34,628 nt of DNA from Deltaproteobacteria bacterium (GCA_024280455.1 JAJRQC010000101.1:1-34628), one strand, 5' to 3'; counted from the stretch's first letter, positions 16,989 to 25,489 are shown. Numbers and translations are program-made. The notes: generated by a model from the letters alone, not told the origin.

Positions 16989-18305
16989 TTAATCAAGAAA
17001 AAATCGAAGTTTTTCCCGTCGGCTGGAGTGCCGGAGCCGATTTAATGCCTTTTTCTCAATCTGCCGGATACGTTCCCTTGAAACGTTGAATCGTTTACCG
17101 ATCTCCTCAAGGGTGTACTCCGCAGTTTCACCAATACCAAAACGCAGACGGATAATTTTTTCTTCCCGATCAGTCAGGGTAGAGAGCACTTCAGTCACCC
17201 GGCTGGAAAGCTCACGGTTCTGAACCGCATCATAGGGCGATTCCGATTCCTGATTTTCCAGAAAGTCGCCCAGGGTAGAATCATCATCGCCAACCGGTGT
17301 TTCAAGGGAAATCGGCTCACGGGAGGCCTCCAGGATCGCCAGGATCTTATCCATGGGCAGATCGGTCATCTTGGAAATTTCGACCGGAGTCGGCTCCCGG
17401 CCAAGCTCTTTGAGTAAAGAATAAAAAGCCTTGAAAAACTGGCTGCGCAACTCAAGGAAATGAACCGGAAGACGAATGGTCCTGGTCTTATCGAGAATGG
17501 CACGGGTAATGGCCTGCCTGATCCACCAGGAGGCATAGGTGGAAAACTTATTCCCTTTTTTGTAATCGAACCGGAAAACAGCCCGCATCAGACCAAGGTT
17601 CCCTTCCTGGATCAGGTCGGCAAGGGTAAGGCCCTGGTGCATATAGCGCTTGGCAATGGAGACCACGAGCCGCAGGTTGGCCCGGATCATCGCATCCTTG
17701 GCCCCTTCAATGGAGCGATTATAGGCCTCGATTTTTGTATTGAGCTCAAACAGCTCACGAGACTCGGAATATTTTTTATTCGCCATCAGCACGCAATGGC
17801 GCATGTAGTTCAGCTGCTGTTTCTTGGGCTTGAGGGTGGGATCACGACGCTGCCACAGATCTATACGCTCAACCAGCATTTTGATCTCTTTGGCACCGGA
17901 ACCGTCCTCTCGAATGGCCATGATAATGGAGTCGAACCCACCACGGATGGTCTTAGAGTACCGTGCTTCATCTTCAGGAGTGAGCAGGTCAAACTGCCCC
18001 ATTTCCCGGAGGTAGGTGGTGGTGGTCTCTTCAGACTCGTGCTCTTCGCTGGACGGCAGAACTTCATTGCCGTCTTCGGTCTGTGATTTTTTCCCGGTCC
18101 AGAGGTCACCGGACAGGGTCTTTCTCTTACCTGATTTCTCCTGAGTGACAATCTCAATATTATTTTCACTCAGAAAGTCGAAAAGCTCTTCAATCTCACC
18201 GGGATCCTTAATCTCTTCCGGCAACAATTCATTAAGATGCTGGAAGGTTATACAACCTTCACCTTTTCCGGCCTCAAGAAGGTCTTGTTTGATACTCTTC
18301 AGCAC
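16989..18305 (-). CDS. RpoD-like sigma-70 family factor with region 1.1
   Basis: 438 residues from a GTG at 18305, chosen because GGAGGGAGA lies just upstream; a TTG at 18359 would add 18 residues without a ribosome site. Region 1.1 is at residues ~1-50 (IKQDLLEAGKGEGCITFQHLNELL), region 1.2 is TYLREMGQFDLLTPEDEARY, region 2 runs from ANLRLVVSIAKRY to YASWWIRQAI, and region 4.2 is YTLEEIGKRFNVSRERIRQIE. The non-conserved insert is short, so it is smaller than a typical housekeeping RpoD; it may be a group 2 (RpoS-like) factor. It has its own terminator. Confidence 0.85.
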   Translation of the reverse strand: MLKSIKQDLLEAGKGEGCITFQHLNELLPEEIKDPGEIEELFDFLSENNIEIVTQEKSGKRKTLSGDLWTGKKSQTEDGNEVLPSSEEHESEETTTTYLREMGQFDLLTPEDEARYSKTIRGGFDSIIMAIREDGSGAKEIKMLVERIDLWQRRDPTLKPKKQQLNYMRHCVLMANKKYSESRELFELNTKIEAYNRSIEGAKDAMIRANLRLVVSIAKRYMHQGLTLADLIQEGNLGLMRAVFRFDYKKGNKFSTYASWWIRQAITRAILDKTRTIRLPVHFLELRSQFFKAFYSLLKELGREPTPVEISKMTDLPMDKILAILEASREPISLETPVGDDDSTLGDFLENQESESPYDAVQNRELSSRVTEVLSTLTDREEKIIRLRFGIGETAEYTLEEIGKRFNVSRERIRQIEKKALNRLRHSSRREKLRFFLD

Positions 18306-18557
18306 CCGCCTTCTCCCTCCACTCGTTCTATTAAAACGCAATTTTACGACACCGTCCAAAAAACAGGAAAATAAGTTTAATATACCACCTGATTCCTGTA
18401 CATATTAAACAGCAACGCAAAAAACGCAGTTCGTCCTATAAAAAACAAAGATATTATAATCTAATATAATATTCCAAAAAAAGCAAATAAAGAGTAAGAG
18501 GACCCGCTGTTAAATATAAGCATGTGCGGTCTCCCTTCCACAGGAAAGAGTAAAAAA

Positions 18558-20135
18558 ATGCAACACAAAACACTTAAAACCGACCTTCAACAACGAGCCG
18601 GCGGCATCCTCTTTGCAATCAGCTCCCTGTCCGGACCGTATGGGATCGGTGACCTGGGCCCCGTCGCATTCAGGTTCATTGATTTTCTTGCCCGAGCTGG
18701 ACAGAAGTACTGGCAAATCCTGCCGGTCGGCCCTACAAGTCCGATCTTCGGCAATTCACCGTATATGAGCTTTTCAGCCTTTGGCGGCAATCCGTTGTTC
18801 ATCAGCCCGGAGTTGCTCATCGGACAAAATCTACTGCGGCAATCAGACCTGCCCCCGTCTGATTTTTCAGAATACACGGTTGACTATGAATCGTTGACTG
18901 TGTGGAAAAGAAGGATTCTCGACCTGGCCTGGCAGCATTTTCAGGCCAACGGCTACCGGAAAGCCCTTGATACCTTTTGCAAACAACACCCATGGGTCAA
19001 TGAGCACGCATTGTTTCTGGCTCTGAAGGACTACTATAAAGATAAGCCGTGGTACCAGTGGCCAAAAGAAATTCGTTTCCGTCAACAATCGGCCCTGCAG
19101 CAGGCAACAGATGCTCTTTCCAGGAAAATTGATCAGGCCGTTTTTGAGCAGTACCTGTTCTTTCGGCAATGGGAGCAGTTGCATTCCTATGCCCACAAAA
19201 AAAATATTCAACTCATTGGTGACCTGCCGATTTATGTCGGCCTGGACTCCGTAGACGTCTGGACCAACCAGGAAATTTTTGATCTGAACCCCAAAAGCGG
19301 ACGGCCTAAAACCATTGCCGGAGTACCGCCGGATTACTTCAGTGCAACCGGTCAGCGGTGGGGTAACCCACTCTATCGCTGGAACAGCCGGTCCCAAACT
19401 ATAAAAAAACGGCTGTATGACTGGTGGGAACAACGATTGAGGCTCATATTCAACCAGGTGGATGTCATCCGTATTGATCATTTCCGTGGATTCGAATCCT
19501 TCTGGTCAATTCCTGCTCAAGAACAAACCGCGGTCAACGGCACCTGGAAAAAAGGGCCCGGCAAACCATTTTTTCTGGAAATGGAACGCCGGTTGGGCCG
19601 GTTACCTATTATTGCCGAGGATCTTGGCATCATTACCCCTGCGGTGGAGAAACTTCGTGATGACCTTGAATATCCGGGAATGAAAATTCTCCTCTTTGCC
19701 TTTGACGGCAAACCCGACAACAGTTATCTGCCCCAGAACATAGATAGAAACTGTGTTATTTACACCGGGACCCACGACAACGACACCGTGGTCGGCTGGT
19801 ATTTGAATCCAGAAATCACGCAGGAGTCACGCAGACAGGCAAAACGGCAGGCAAACAAGTTTGACGACGAGGCGTCCTCGTTCCACCATGACATGATCTA
19901 TCTGGCTCATTCCTCAACGGCAGCGCTTTCGATCATTCCCATGCAGGACTTGCTTGGTTTCGGTAACGATTGCCGGATGAATATCCCCGGCACCACCGAG
20001 GGCAACTGGAGCTGGCGTTGCGCAGAACGTTTCATTTCCAATGAACTTGCCGATTGGCTCAAAGAGACCACCGAGTTTTTCGGCCGACTCAACCACAGTG
20101 CCCCTCTTCCTCCTAAAAAAATTACCCAAGACTAA
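18558..20135 (+). CDS. malQ: 4-alpha-glucanotransferase (amylomaltase, GH77)
   Basis: 525 residues from ATG 18558, chosen because AGGAAAG precedes it; an upstream in-frame ATG at 18522 has no ribosome site. GH77 motifs: RAGGILFAISSLSGPYGIGDLG at the start, the nucleophile Asp in DVIRIDHFRGF, the acid/base Glu in IAEDLGIITP and YTGTHDNDT. It moves alpha-1,4-glucan segments between malto-oligosaccharides or glycogen in the cytoplasm. Ten bases separate it from the flavoprotein gene. Confidence 0.93.
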   Translation: MQHKTLKTDLQQRAGGILFAISSLSGPYGIGDLGPVAFRFIDFLARAGQKYWQILPVGPTSPIFGNSPYMSFSAFGGNPLFISPELLIGQNLLRQSDLPPSDFSEYTVDYESLTVWKRRILDLAWQHFQANGYRKALDTFCKQHPWVNEHALFLALKDYYKDKPWYQWPKEIRFRQQSALQQATDALSRKIDQAVFEQYLFFRQWEQLHSYAHKKNIQLIGDLPIYVGLDSVDVWTNQEIFDLNPKSGRPKTIAGVPPDYFSATGQRWGNPLYRWNSRSQTIKKRLYDWWEQRLRLIFNQVDVIRIDHFRGFESFWSIPAQEQTAVNGTWKKGPGKPFFLEMERRLGRLPIIAEDLGIITPAVEKLRDDLEYPGMKILLFAFDGKPDNSYLPQNIDRNCVIYTGTHDNDTVVGWYLNPEITQESRRQAKRQANKFDDEASSFHHDMIYLAHSSTAALSIIPMQDLLGFGNDCRMNIPGTTEGNWSWRCAERFISNELADWLKETTEFFGRLNHSAPLPPKKITQD

Positions 20136-20144
20136 TACAAGGCC

Positions 20145-20714
20145 ATGCAGATACTGGTACTCAACGGCAGTCCCCGGAAAAAGGGCAACACCGAACATAT
20201 CGTGACAACGGTTGCAGATGGTTTAACAAGAGCAGGTGCAGAGGTTGAGGTGTTCCGCCTTGCAGATCTCGATATCCACCCCTGCATCGGCTGCGGCCAT
20301 TGTGAGAAGGAGGGCATTTGTGTGTTCAAGGACGATATGCCGGTTTTGTACAAAAAGATTGCCGAAGCAGACAGGATTATCCTTGCATCTCCGATATATT
20401 TTTACGGTCTCACCGCCCAGACCAAAACATGTATTGATCGCTGTCAGGCCCTGTGGAGCAGAAAATACATTCTTAAACAACCTGTTTCAACTAAGCCCGG
20501 CCGCAAAGGGTACCTGATCAGCGTAGCAGCCACCAGGGGGGAGCGAATTTTTGAAGGGGCAATCTTATGTGCCCGCTACGGCCTTGATGCCATGGACGCG
20601 CACTATAGCGGCGAACTTCTCTACCCAGGAGTAGATGGCAGAGGGGCGATTAAAAATCATCCCGACTACCCGGACAGGATAGTCGAGTTTACCCGCCAAC
20701 TGTTTGAAACCTGA
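20145..20714 (+). CDS. Iron-sulfur flavoprotein (NADPH-dependent FMN reductase family)
   Basis: 189 residues. A flavodoxin-like FMN site opens the protein (LVLNGSPRKKGNTEHI), followed near residue 47 by CIGCGHCEKEGIC, the compact C-x2-C-x2-C-x4-C cluster motif of the Isf group. SPIYFYGLTAQTKTCIDR is the second flavin loop. Such proteins carry [4Fe-4S] plus FMN and take electrons from ferredoxin, often reducing O2 or peroxide in anaerobes. The physiological acceptor here is unknown. Confidence 0.85.
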   Translation: MQILVLNGSPRKKGNTEHIVTTVADGLTRAGAEVEVFRLADLDIHPCIGCGHCEKEGICVFKDDMPVLYKKIAEADRIILASPIYFYGLTAQTKTCIDRCQALWSRKYILKQPVSTKPGRKGYLISVAATRGERIFEGAILCARYGLDAMDAHYSGELLYPGVDGRGAIKNHPDYPDRIVEFTRQLFET

Positions 20715-20761
20715 GTCAACACCCAAGAGTCGTTTTTTATTTCAACTGTGACAAAAGCGGC

Positions 20762-20788
20762 TTGACAAAGACGGAGAGATATTATAGA
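20762..20788 (+). promoter_or_regulatory. Candidate tRNA-Glu promoter
   Basis: TTGACA (20762-20767) and TATAGA (20783-20788), spaced 15 bp, end 15 bp before the mature tRNA 5' end. The spacer is a little short for a sigma-70 promoter. Confidence 0.5.
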
Positions 20789-20803
20789 AAGCCTGCACCG
20801 TAA

Positions 20804-20878
20804 GGCCCCATCGTCTAGCGGTTAGGACGACGGCCTCTCACGCCGTAAACAGGGGTTCGATTCCCCTTGGGGTCACCA
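20804..20878 (+). tRNA. tRNA-Glu (anticodon CTC)
   Basis: 75 nt with encoded CCA. The acceptor stem GGCCCCA pairs with TGGGGTC (one G.T). The anticodon stem ACGGC/GCCGT closes the loop CTCTCAC with anticodon CTC at loop positions 3-5. The T arm is AGGGG-TTCGATT-CCCCT. It stands just before a degraded integrase, so its 3' end is a likely former attachment site. Confidence 0.95.
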
Positions 20879-20932
20879 AAAACAATAGAAGGAATTCAGC
20901 GCGTTATAAAGGTTTCCTTCTCTGGCACCGAA

Positions 20933-20971
20933 GCCGTCTAAGGGGTTAACGGCCCCTTAGACGGCCTTTTT
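20933..20971 (+). terminator. Terminator after tRNA-Glu
   Basis: A perfect 13-bp stem GCCGTCTAAGGGG / CCCCTTAGACGGC (20933-20945 and 20953-20965) with a 7-nt loop and a T-run at 20967-20971. The last codons of the minus-strand integrase remnant run into this hairpin. Confidence 0.9.
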
Positions 20972-21406
20972 ATTTTCAACTACGTTTTCTTTCCTCACTT
21001 TTTGTCTTGAAGTGAGTTCAACCAATTGTGCTTTTTCAGGCTTCGATAAACCTTCCAAAGCATCACGAACCTGCTCAAGTCCAAGAGTTTTCAAATACCG
21101 TTCAGTCGTAGACGTGCTCTTGTGCCGAAGAATGGCCTGGATCACACCAACACTGTTTCCCTTCTTGTATAAACATGAAGCTGATAAATGACGTATTGCG
21201 TGAAAACCAAACGATTTCACCTCAGCCTTCGCACAGAGACGCCGCATCAAGTGAAGTCTTTGGGTAAACGGTTTACCGTAATATTCTCTGGTAAATGCTG
21301 TCTTATCTATACAAACGAAAACATTATCAGAATCAACCGGCCGAACCTTTAACCACTCAGCAAGTGCTTTTCCTGATATCTTTTTTCGCCTGCTCCCAGT
21401 CTTCAA
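20957..21406 (-). pseudogene. 5'-truncated tyrosine recombinase (integrase)
   Basis: 149 residues hold only the C-terminal half of a phage-type integrase catalytic domain. KTGSRRKKIS is the lysine beta-hairpin, HAIRHLSAS the H-x-x-R motif and TTERYLKTLG the nucleophile tyrosine. The first catalytic arginine and the whole core-binding domain are missing. The 5' end overlaps the antitoxin gene at 21357-21406 in another frame, marking a rearrangement junction. Together with the tRNA at 20804 this indicates a former integrated element; it should no longer be active. Confidence 0.75.
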
Positions 21407-21569
21407 ACGAATCTTTCCCCTGTTTCAAATGTTCCTCTCTATGCTGGATAATTTTCCCCTGCCAGGCGGGCGATTCCAGCTCCGACGCATTCCGGCAAAT
21501 TTCATCCCACAACATTTCCATGGTCTGCAATTTTTCTGTAATGGTCATTTTTTGAACATTCAGATTCAT
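21357..21569 (-). CDS. Addiction-module antitoxin-like protein (TIGR02574-like), orphan
   Basis: 70 residues: KMTITEKLQTMEMLWDEICRN, then SPAWQGKIIQHREEHLKQGKDSFEDWEQAKKDI. This is the layout of short addiction-module components that normally sit in front of a RelE/ParE toxin, whose C-terminus is often WEE-x-K-x-R-like. No toxin follows; the truncated integrase takes its place. Shine-Dalgarno AAGGAG before the ATG. Probably an antitoxin left behind after the toxin was lost. Confidence 0.65.
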   Translation of the reverse strand: MNLNVQKMTITEKLQTMEMLWDEICRNASELESPAWQGKIIQHREEHLKQGKDSFEDWEQAKKDIRKSTC

Positions 21570-21709
21570 AACGTCTCCTTATTCGTTTTTGCACTGTTCA
21601 AAAACTGGCGTTTTGCTCTAATCATACTAACGCATGTATGAAGACCTGATTCACCATGTCAGGTAACAATCTTTTTGATGTGTTGGTGGTCTGTATTTTG
21701 GTGACATAC

Positions 21710-22021
21710 TCATGCCAGCATTTCTCTTACGGGTATCGCTTTTTCAATCCTTGCCTTTCGTTTGGGGGTGTGCAAGGCGGACCAGATATCATTACGCCTT
21801 TGGACATTAAGCCAAAAATCAGGAGTATTACCAAAAACTCTTGCAAGCATAAGGGCAGTGTCAACGGTCACGGCTCTTTTTCCTGTACAAATCTCATTCA
21901 CAGTCCTGCGACTGACTCCCATAGCCTTGGCCAACTGCCCCTGGGTAATATCTAATGGTATCAGAAATTCCTCGGTAATCATTTCTCCAACACTCACAGG
22001 CTGGCGCTTTGTAATGATCAT
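21710..22021 (-). CDS. higA: HigA-family antitoxin (XRE helix-turn-helix)
   Basis: 103 residues. SVGEMITEEFLIPLDITQGQLAKAMGVSRRTVNEI is the HigA/VapI-type helix-turn-helix, followed by the family hallmark DTALMLARVFGNTPDFWLNVQ. It neutralises the HigB mRNA interferase and represses the operon. Starts 12 bases after the higB stop, the usual toxin-first order of this family. Confidence 0.9.
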   Translation of the reverse strand: MIITKRQPVSVGEMITEEFLIPLDITQGQLAKAMGVSRRTVNEICTGKRAVTVDTALMLARVFGNTPDFWLNVQRRNDIWSALHTPKRKARIEKAIPVREMLA

Positions 22022-22033
22022 CTTTTCACCTCA

Positions 22034-22378
22034 TTATCTGTAATCATGGTTATCAAGATAAATTTCACCTGCCTCACCTCTACTGTCTTCCCATATAAAA
22101 ATTAATCGCCACTGCTTATTTATCCTGATTGAACATTTACCGTTCAACGTACCTGATAGTTTTTCAAAATGATTGCTTGGGGGGCTGCGCAAATCCAGAT
22201 CGCAGGTTGCATCATCAAGCAGTTGTAATTTTCTAAATAAACTTCCCCGAATAGCAGCAGGTAGCTTTTTATGGTTAACATCATTTTCAAAAAAATCTCT
22301 TAACCATCTATTTCGAAAGTTTCGAATCACAGTTATACTGTAACGCCCCTGGTTACACCAGTCAAGGTTTGATTTCAT
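22034..22378 (-). CDS. higB: HigB-family toxin (RelE/ParE superfamily)
   Basis: 114 residues from ATG 22378. The conserved part begins at ITVIRNFRNRWLRDFFE, so a GTG start in that stretch (about 22337) would give a more typical length. HFEKLSGTLNGKCSIRINKQWRLIFIWE and the final YLDNHDYR are the HigB RNase core and tail. Expected to be a ribosome-dependent mRNA interferase. Pairs with higA downstream. Confidence 0.88.
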   Translation of the reverse strand: MKSNLDWCNQGRYSITVIRNFRNRWLRDFFENDVNHKKLPAAIRGSLFRKLQLLDDATCDLDLRSPPSNHFEKLSGTLNGKCSIRINKQWRLIFIWEDSRGEAGEIYLDNHDYR

Positions 22379-22957
22379 TTTGTCAACTCAGAAAATACAA
22401 CCTCACTTCAATTCCCTGGCAAGTTCAGCTTCAATCTCTTCCACTGTCGGCAGGCTGGTTTACGATCTGGTGTCGTATCGTAGCAGATAGACCGGCTGCA
22501 ACCCGTGAAAATCATGATAGGAGCGTAAGTGTGCCTGAAGTCGTGTACCCGAGTCTATCTCAATTTTGCCGTTTCACGCATCGAATAAAAAACATCTCGT
22601 CGCCATAAATCGCCATGGTTTTTCCGTTTGCCAAACTTTGCTTACTCCCCGCATCCATAACGCAATTGACCGCCTGGACATGCCCATAGAAATGGGCATC
22701 AAAGTTGTTATTTTGTCGACAACGATTCTTCTTATGGCTATAATAAAATAGAGAAACAAGTGCCGTACGAATTAATTAAGAGGGACTCCTAAAAAGGCAA
22801 AAATGCCACTTTCACTGTACGGAACTACAGGAAGTTATAACCTTTCCGCCGTCGGTGGCGAGGTTTTTTGCGACACCGACAATTAAAAGAAACAATAAAA
22901 ATGTTATCCGGTATGCTGCGATCACCCCGTTGGCATGCCTTTCCGGAGGAAATAAAC
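22379..22957. other. Gene-poor 580-bp stretch with one tiny gene remnant
   Basis: The only coding-like trace is on the minus strand at 22403-22459. There 18 codons ending in SLPTVEEIEAELARELK-stop look like the C-terminus of a longer lost protein; a stop codon directly precedes them. The family is uncertain. No RNA gene or strong terminator was recognised. The promoter of the rhodanese-MBL gene must lie toward the right end. Confidence 0.4.
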
Positions 22958-24115
22958 ATGGCAGTTTTCACCTATCAGGCAAGTGACCTGTTCCACTGGT
23001 TGACAAGTAAGGAGGATATTGTTGTTCTTGATGTCCGTAACGACAAGGACTTCAAACGCTTTCAGGTCGAAAGCCCCTACGCCTTTGAAATGCTCAACGT
23101 CTCCTATTACGACTTTATGGAAATTGAGGAGGCATCCGTTGCTCGAGTACCGAAAGGAAAAAAAATCCGCATTGTCTGTGCCAAGGAAGGATCGGCCAAA
23201 TATGTGGCTGAAATCCTCGACAAACACGGTTTCAGGGATGTCGGCTACCTGAGTGGCGGCATCAAGACCTGGGGCAACCTGCTGGTCCCGAAACTGGTGA
23301 ATCCGGGCATGGAGTACGAACTGTACCAGTTCATCCGCCCGGGCAAGGCCTCCTGCAGTTACGGCCTGATCACCGCAAACGAGATGATGGTCTTTGACCC
23401 CTCCAGGGCCGTGGATTTTTATGTTGATTTTGCAAAAGAAAAAGGGTGTTCGATTATTAAAACCTTTGAAACCCACCTGCAGGCCGACTACATCGCCGGC
23501 AGCCGCGAGATAGCAGCCCGAACCGGGGCTGAATTCCTCGGCAATGACGGAGACTTCAAAACATCTAAAAACCCCTACACCGCACTGGTCGACGGTGAGG
23601 TTCATACATTCAGTAATGGTGGTCCGGCCGTAAAGGTTCTTTTTACCCCCGGCCATACCCCGGGCTCAACCTCGTTCATCGTCGACGAAAAATTCATGAT
23701 CAGCGGCGACATGGTTTTTATTCGCTCAATCGGACGTCCGGACCTGGGCGGCAAGGCTGTGGAATGGGCCGGCATGCTCTTTGATTCAATGCGGATGGTT
23801 CGCGAACTCGACGATGACCTGATCATTCTGCCGGCGCATTATATAGACTGGGATGAAGCCGATGAAAACTTGATCTTTGCCCTGCCCTTTGGTCAGGTTA
23901 AAGAACGTAACAAAAGCATCTACAGTATTGATACTCTGGATGACTTCATCACCTTTATCAAAGACAACATGCGGCCCCAGCCTGAGGAATATGCCTTGAT
24001 CCGGCTGGCCAACGGGAACATGGAACAGTATGACGAGGGCAAAGAGGAGGAGCTTGATCTCGGTAAAAATGAATGCGCAGCCTCAGCCTATGCTGCAACA
24101 AAGGCTGCGGCCTGA
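22958..24115 (+). CDS. Rhodanese / metallo-beta-lactamase fusion (persulfide dioxygenase-like)
   Basis: 385 residues from ATG 22958 (GGAGGAAATAAAC upstream). Residues ~1-105 form a rhodanese domain with VVLDVRNDKDF and the catalytic-loop Cys in RIVCAKEGSAKY. The rest is an ETHE1-like MBL domain with inverted domain order compared with many fusions. The canonical HxHxDH reads H-L-Q-A-D-Y. The first His, GHTPGS, the Asp of SGDMVF and LPAHY are kept. By ETHE1 numbering these include the three mononuclear iron ligands, while second-metal residues are lost. Likely acts on glutathione or other persulfides. The last ~40 residues are acidic. Confidence 0.8.
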   Translation: MAVFTYQASDLFHWLTSKEDIVVLDVRNDKDFKRFQVESPYAFEMLNVSYYDFMEIEEASVARVPKGKKIRIVCAKEGSAKYVAEILDKHGFRDVGYLSGGIKTWGNLLVPKLVNPGMEYELYQFIRPGKASCSYGLITANEMMVFDPSRAVDFYVDFAKEKGCSIIKTFETHLQADYIAGSREIAARTGAEFLGNDGDFKTSKNPYTALVDGEVHTFSNGGPAVKVLFTPGHTPGSTSFIVDEKFMISGDMVFIRSIGRPDLGGKAVEWAGMLFDSMRMVRELDDDLIILPAHYIDWDEADENLIFALPFGQVKERNKSIYSIDTLDDFITFIKDNMRPQPEEYALIRLANGNMEQYDEGKEEELDLGKNECAASAYAATKAAA

Positions 24116-24133
24116 TTTCTTTTTATTTTTATT

Positions 24134-24284
24134 GTAACTGTTCAGGTCACGCAATATATTACCCAAAATATCGGCCTTTCACTGTTTAGAAGTGCCACAT
24201 ATTTGTTCAATTCGGCCTTTGAGGCATACTGATGCTATTCGAGAAGGCCGAAGTGGGCGAAGATGGGGTGCTTCTGAACAGTGA
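24134..24284. mobile_element. MITE-like hairpin element with flanking 15-bp direct repeats
   Basis: The ends are inverted: T[A/C]ACTGTTCAG at the left (24135) and its complement ending at 24284. An identical 15-bp sequence, CTTTTTATTTTTATT, flanks both sides (24119-24133 and 24285-24299), as a target duplication would, though it is low-complexity. Inside, TCACTGTTTAGAAGTGCC pairs with GGTGCTTCTGAACAGTGA over 18 bp with three G.U pairs, and CGGCCTT pairs with AAGGCCG. No ORF is present. It sits directly in front of a dead yjbQ gene. Confidence 0.55.
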
Positions 24285-24310
24285 CTTTTTATTTTTATTT
24301 TTTTGATTCT

Positions 24311-24500
24311 ATGCGTAATTTTTTTAAACTATCCATCGGCCGGCGGGAGATCCTGGTTGATATCACCCCGGAGGTGGAAGAAATTGTCCGCTCAAGCGGA
24401 ATAAAAACGGCCTGGTTGCCATCTACGCACCGGGGACAACCGGGGCTATTGTGATTCAGGAAAACCGGGACGACTCCGTCCAGACCGATGTGGTTGGTCC
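24311..24500 (+). pseudogene. YjbQ/UPF0047 pseudogene
   Basis: ATG 24311 opens a frame LSIGRREILVDITPEVEEIV that continues to SSGIKT. After a one-base loss near 24409 the family sequence resumes in another frame: GLVAIYAPGTTGAIVIQEN then DDSVQTDVV. This is the N-terminal half of the YjbQ/UPF0047 family (thiamine-phosphate-synthase-like fold). The C-terminal half, with its conserved HIK and GTWQ..FF parts, is not found. No ribosome site precedes the ATG. A trailing sequence to ~24600 holds no recognisable gene. Confidence 0.7.
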
Positions 24501-24694
24501 GGGAGGTTCCGGGAACGGCAAAACCCGCTTTAGTACCACGTCAAGGCCGTGAAAAATCAGCTTTCCCACGATCGTTGACCTTTTGCGCTGGACAAGGTTA
24601 CTACAGCTCTATAGAATAGAGGCATCAAAACCGGTACATCTGGTGCCTCTAAGGAATATTAAATAGAGAGCGCTGTTATTCCAACGGAGAGTGC

Positions 24695-25489
24695 ATGAAC
24701 ATCCTGTCCTTACGCAAAGGCGTTCCCTTTCAGACTCTGGGGCCTGCAACCCTCATCCTGTTCTTTCTGATCACCACCAGCGCCTATGCCGCCCCGCCCC
24801 TGCCCGCAAGAGCCGCGTCACTGCTGAACAAGGCCAAACCACGGGTCCAACAGGAGTTGCAGCAAAAGGGATTTAAACTGGGCCAGCCGGTTTTCGTCCG
24901 TATCTTCAAGATGCCCGGCACCCTGGAAGTCTGGATCAAGAAAAACAGCCGCTACCAGCTGTTTAAAGAGTACCCCATCTGCAGTTACTCCGGATATCCC
25001 GGGCCCAAACTGCAGGAGGGCGACTGGCAGAGTCCGGAGGGATTCTATTGGGTAGCTGCCCGGCAGATGAACCCCAACAGCAGCTATCACCTCTCGTTTA
25101 ACATCGGCTATCCAAACGAATTCGACCGCTCCAGAAACCGGACCGGCAGCTCAATCATGGTCCATGGGGAATGTTCTTCACGGGGCTGTTTTGCCATGGG
25201 AAACAGCAGAATGGAAGAAATCTATCTTCTTGCCCAGGCCGCTCTGACCATGGGACAGGATCGATTTGAAGTTCATGTCTTCCCCTTCAAACTCACCTCC
25301 CGCAACCTGTTTAAATTTCGCAGCTCCCCCTGGATTGGTTTCTGGAAAAAACTGCAGCCCGGCTTTGAGGCCTTTGAACGCAATCGTCAGGTTCCCGATA
25401 TTATTGTTGAGCAGGGTAATTATATTCTGAAAAGCAGATCGATTCGGGTAGCGCTGGCCGACACCAATGACAAGGGACGCAATCAATGA
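24695..25489 (+). CDS. L,D-transpeptidase (YkuD domain, YafK-like)
   Basis: 264 residues with a signal peptide (ATLILFFLITTSAYA). The YkuD active site is HGECSSRGCFAMGN, with the catalytic Cys in RGCFA and the His in IMVHG. Preceding segments VFVRIFKMPGTLEVWI and SPEGFYWVAARQMNPNSSYHLSFNIGYPNEFD are of the YafK/murein transpeptidase type. Acts in the periplasm on peptidoglycan cross-links or protein attachment. Overlaps the PilZ gene by 4 bases (ATGA). Confidence 0.88.
   Translation: MNILSLRKGVPFQTLGPATLILFFLITTSAYAAPPLPARAASLLNKAKPRVQQELQQKGFKLGQPVFVRIFKMPGTLEVWIKKNSRYQLFKEYPICSYSGYPGPKLQEGDWQSPEGFYWVAARQMNPNSSYHLSFNIGYPNEFDRSRNRTGSSIMVHGECSSRGCFAMGNSRMEEIYLLAQAALTMGQDRFEVHVFPFKLTSRNLFKFRSSPWIGFWKKLQPGFEAFERNRQVPDIIVEQGNYILKSRSIRVALADTNDKGRNQ

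Noticed and set aside
17460-18086. 208-residue open frame antisense to the sigma-factor gene
   Set aside because: Shadow frame; the sigma regions on the other strand are unambiguous.
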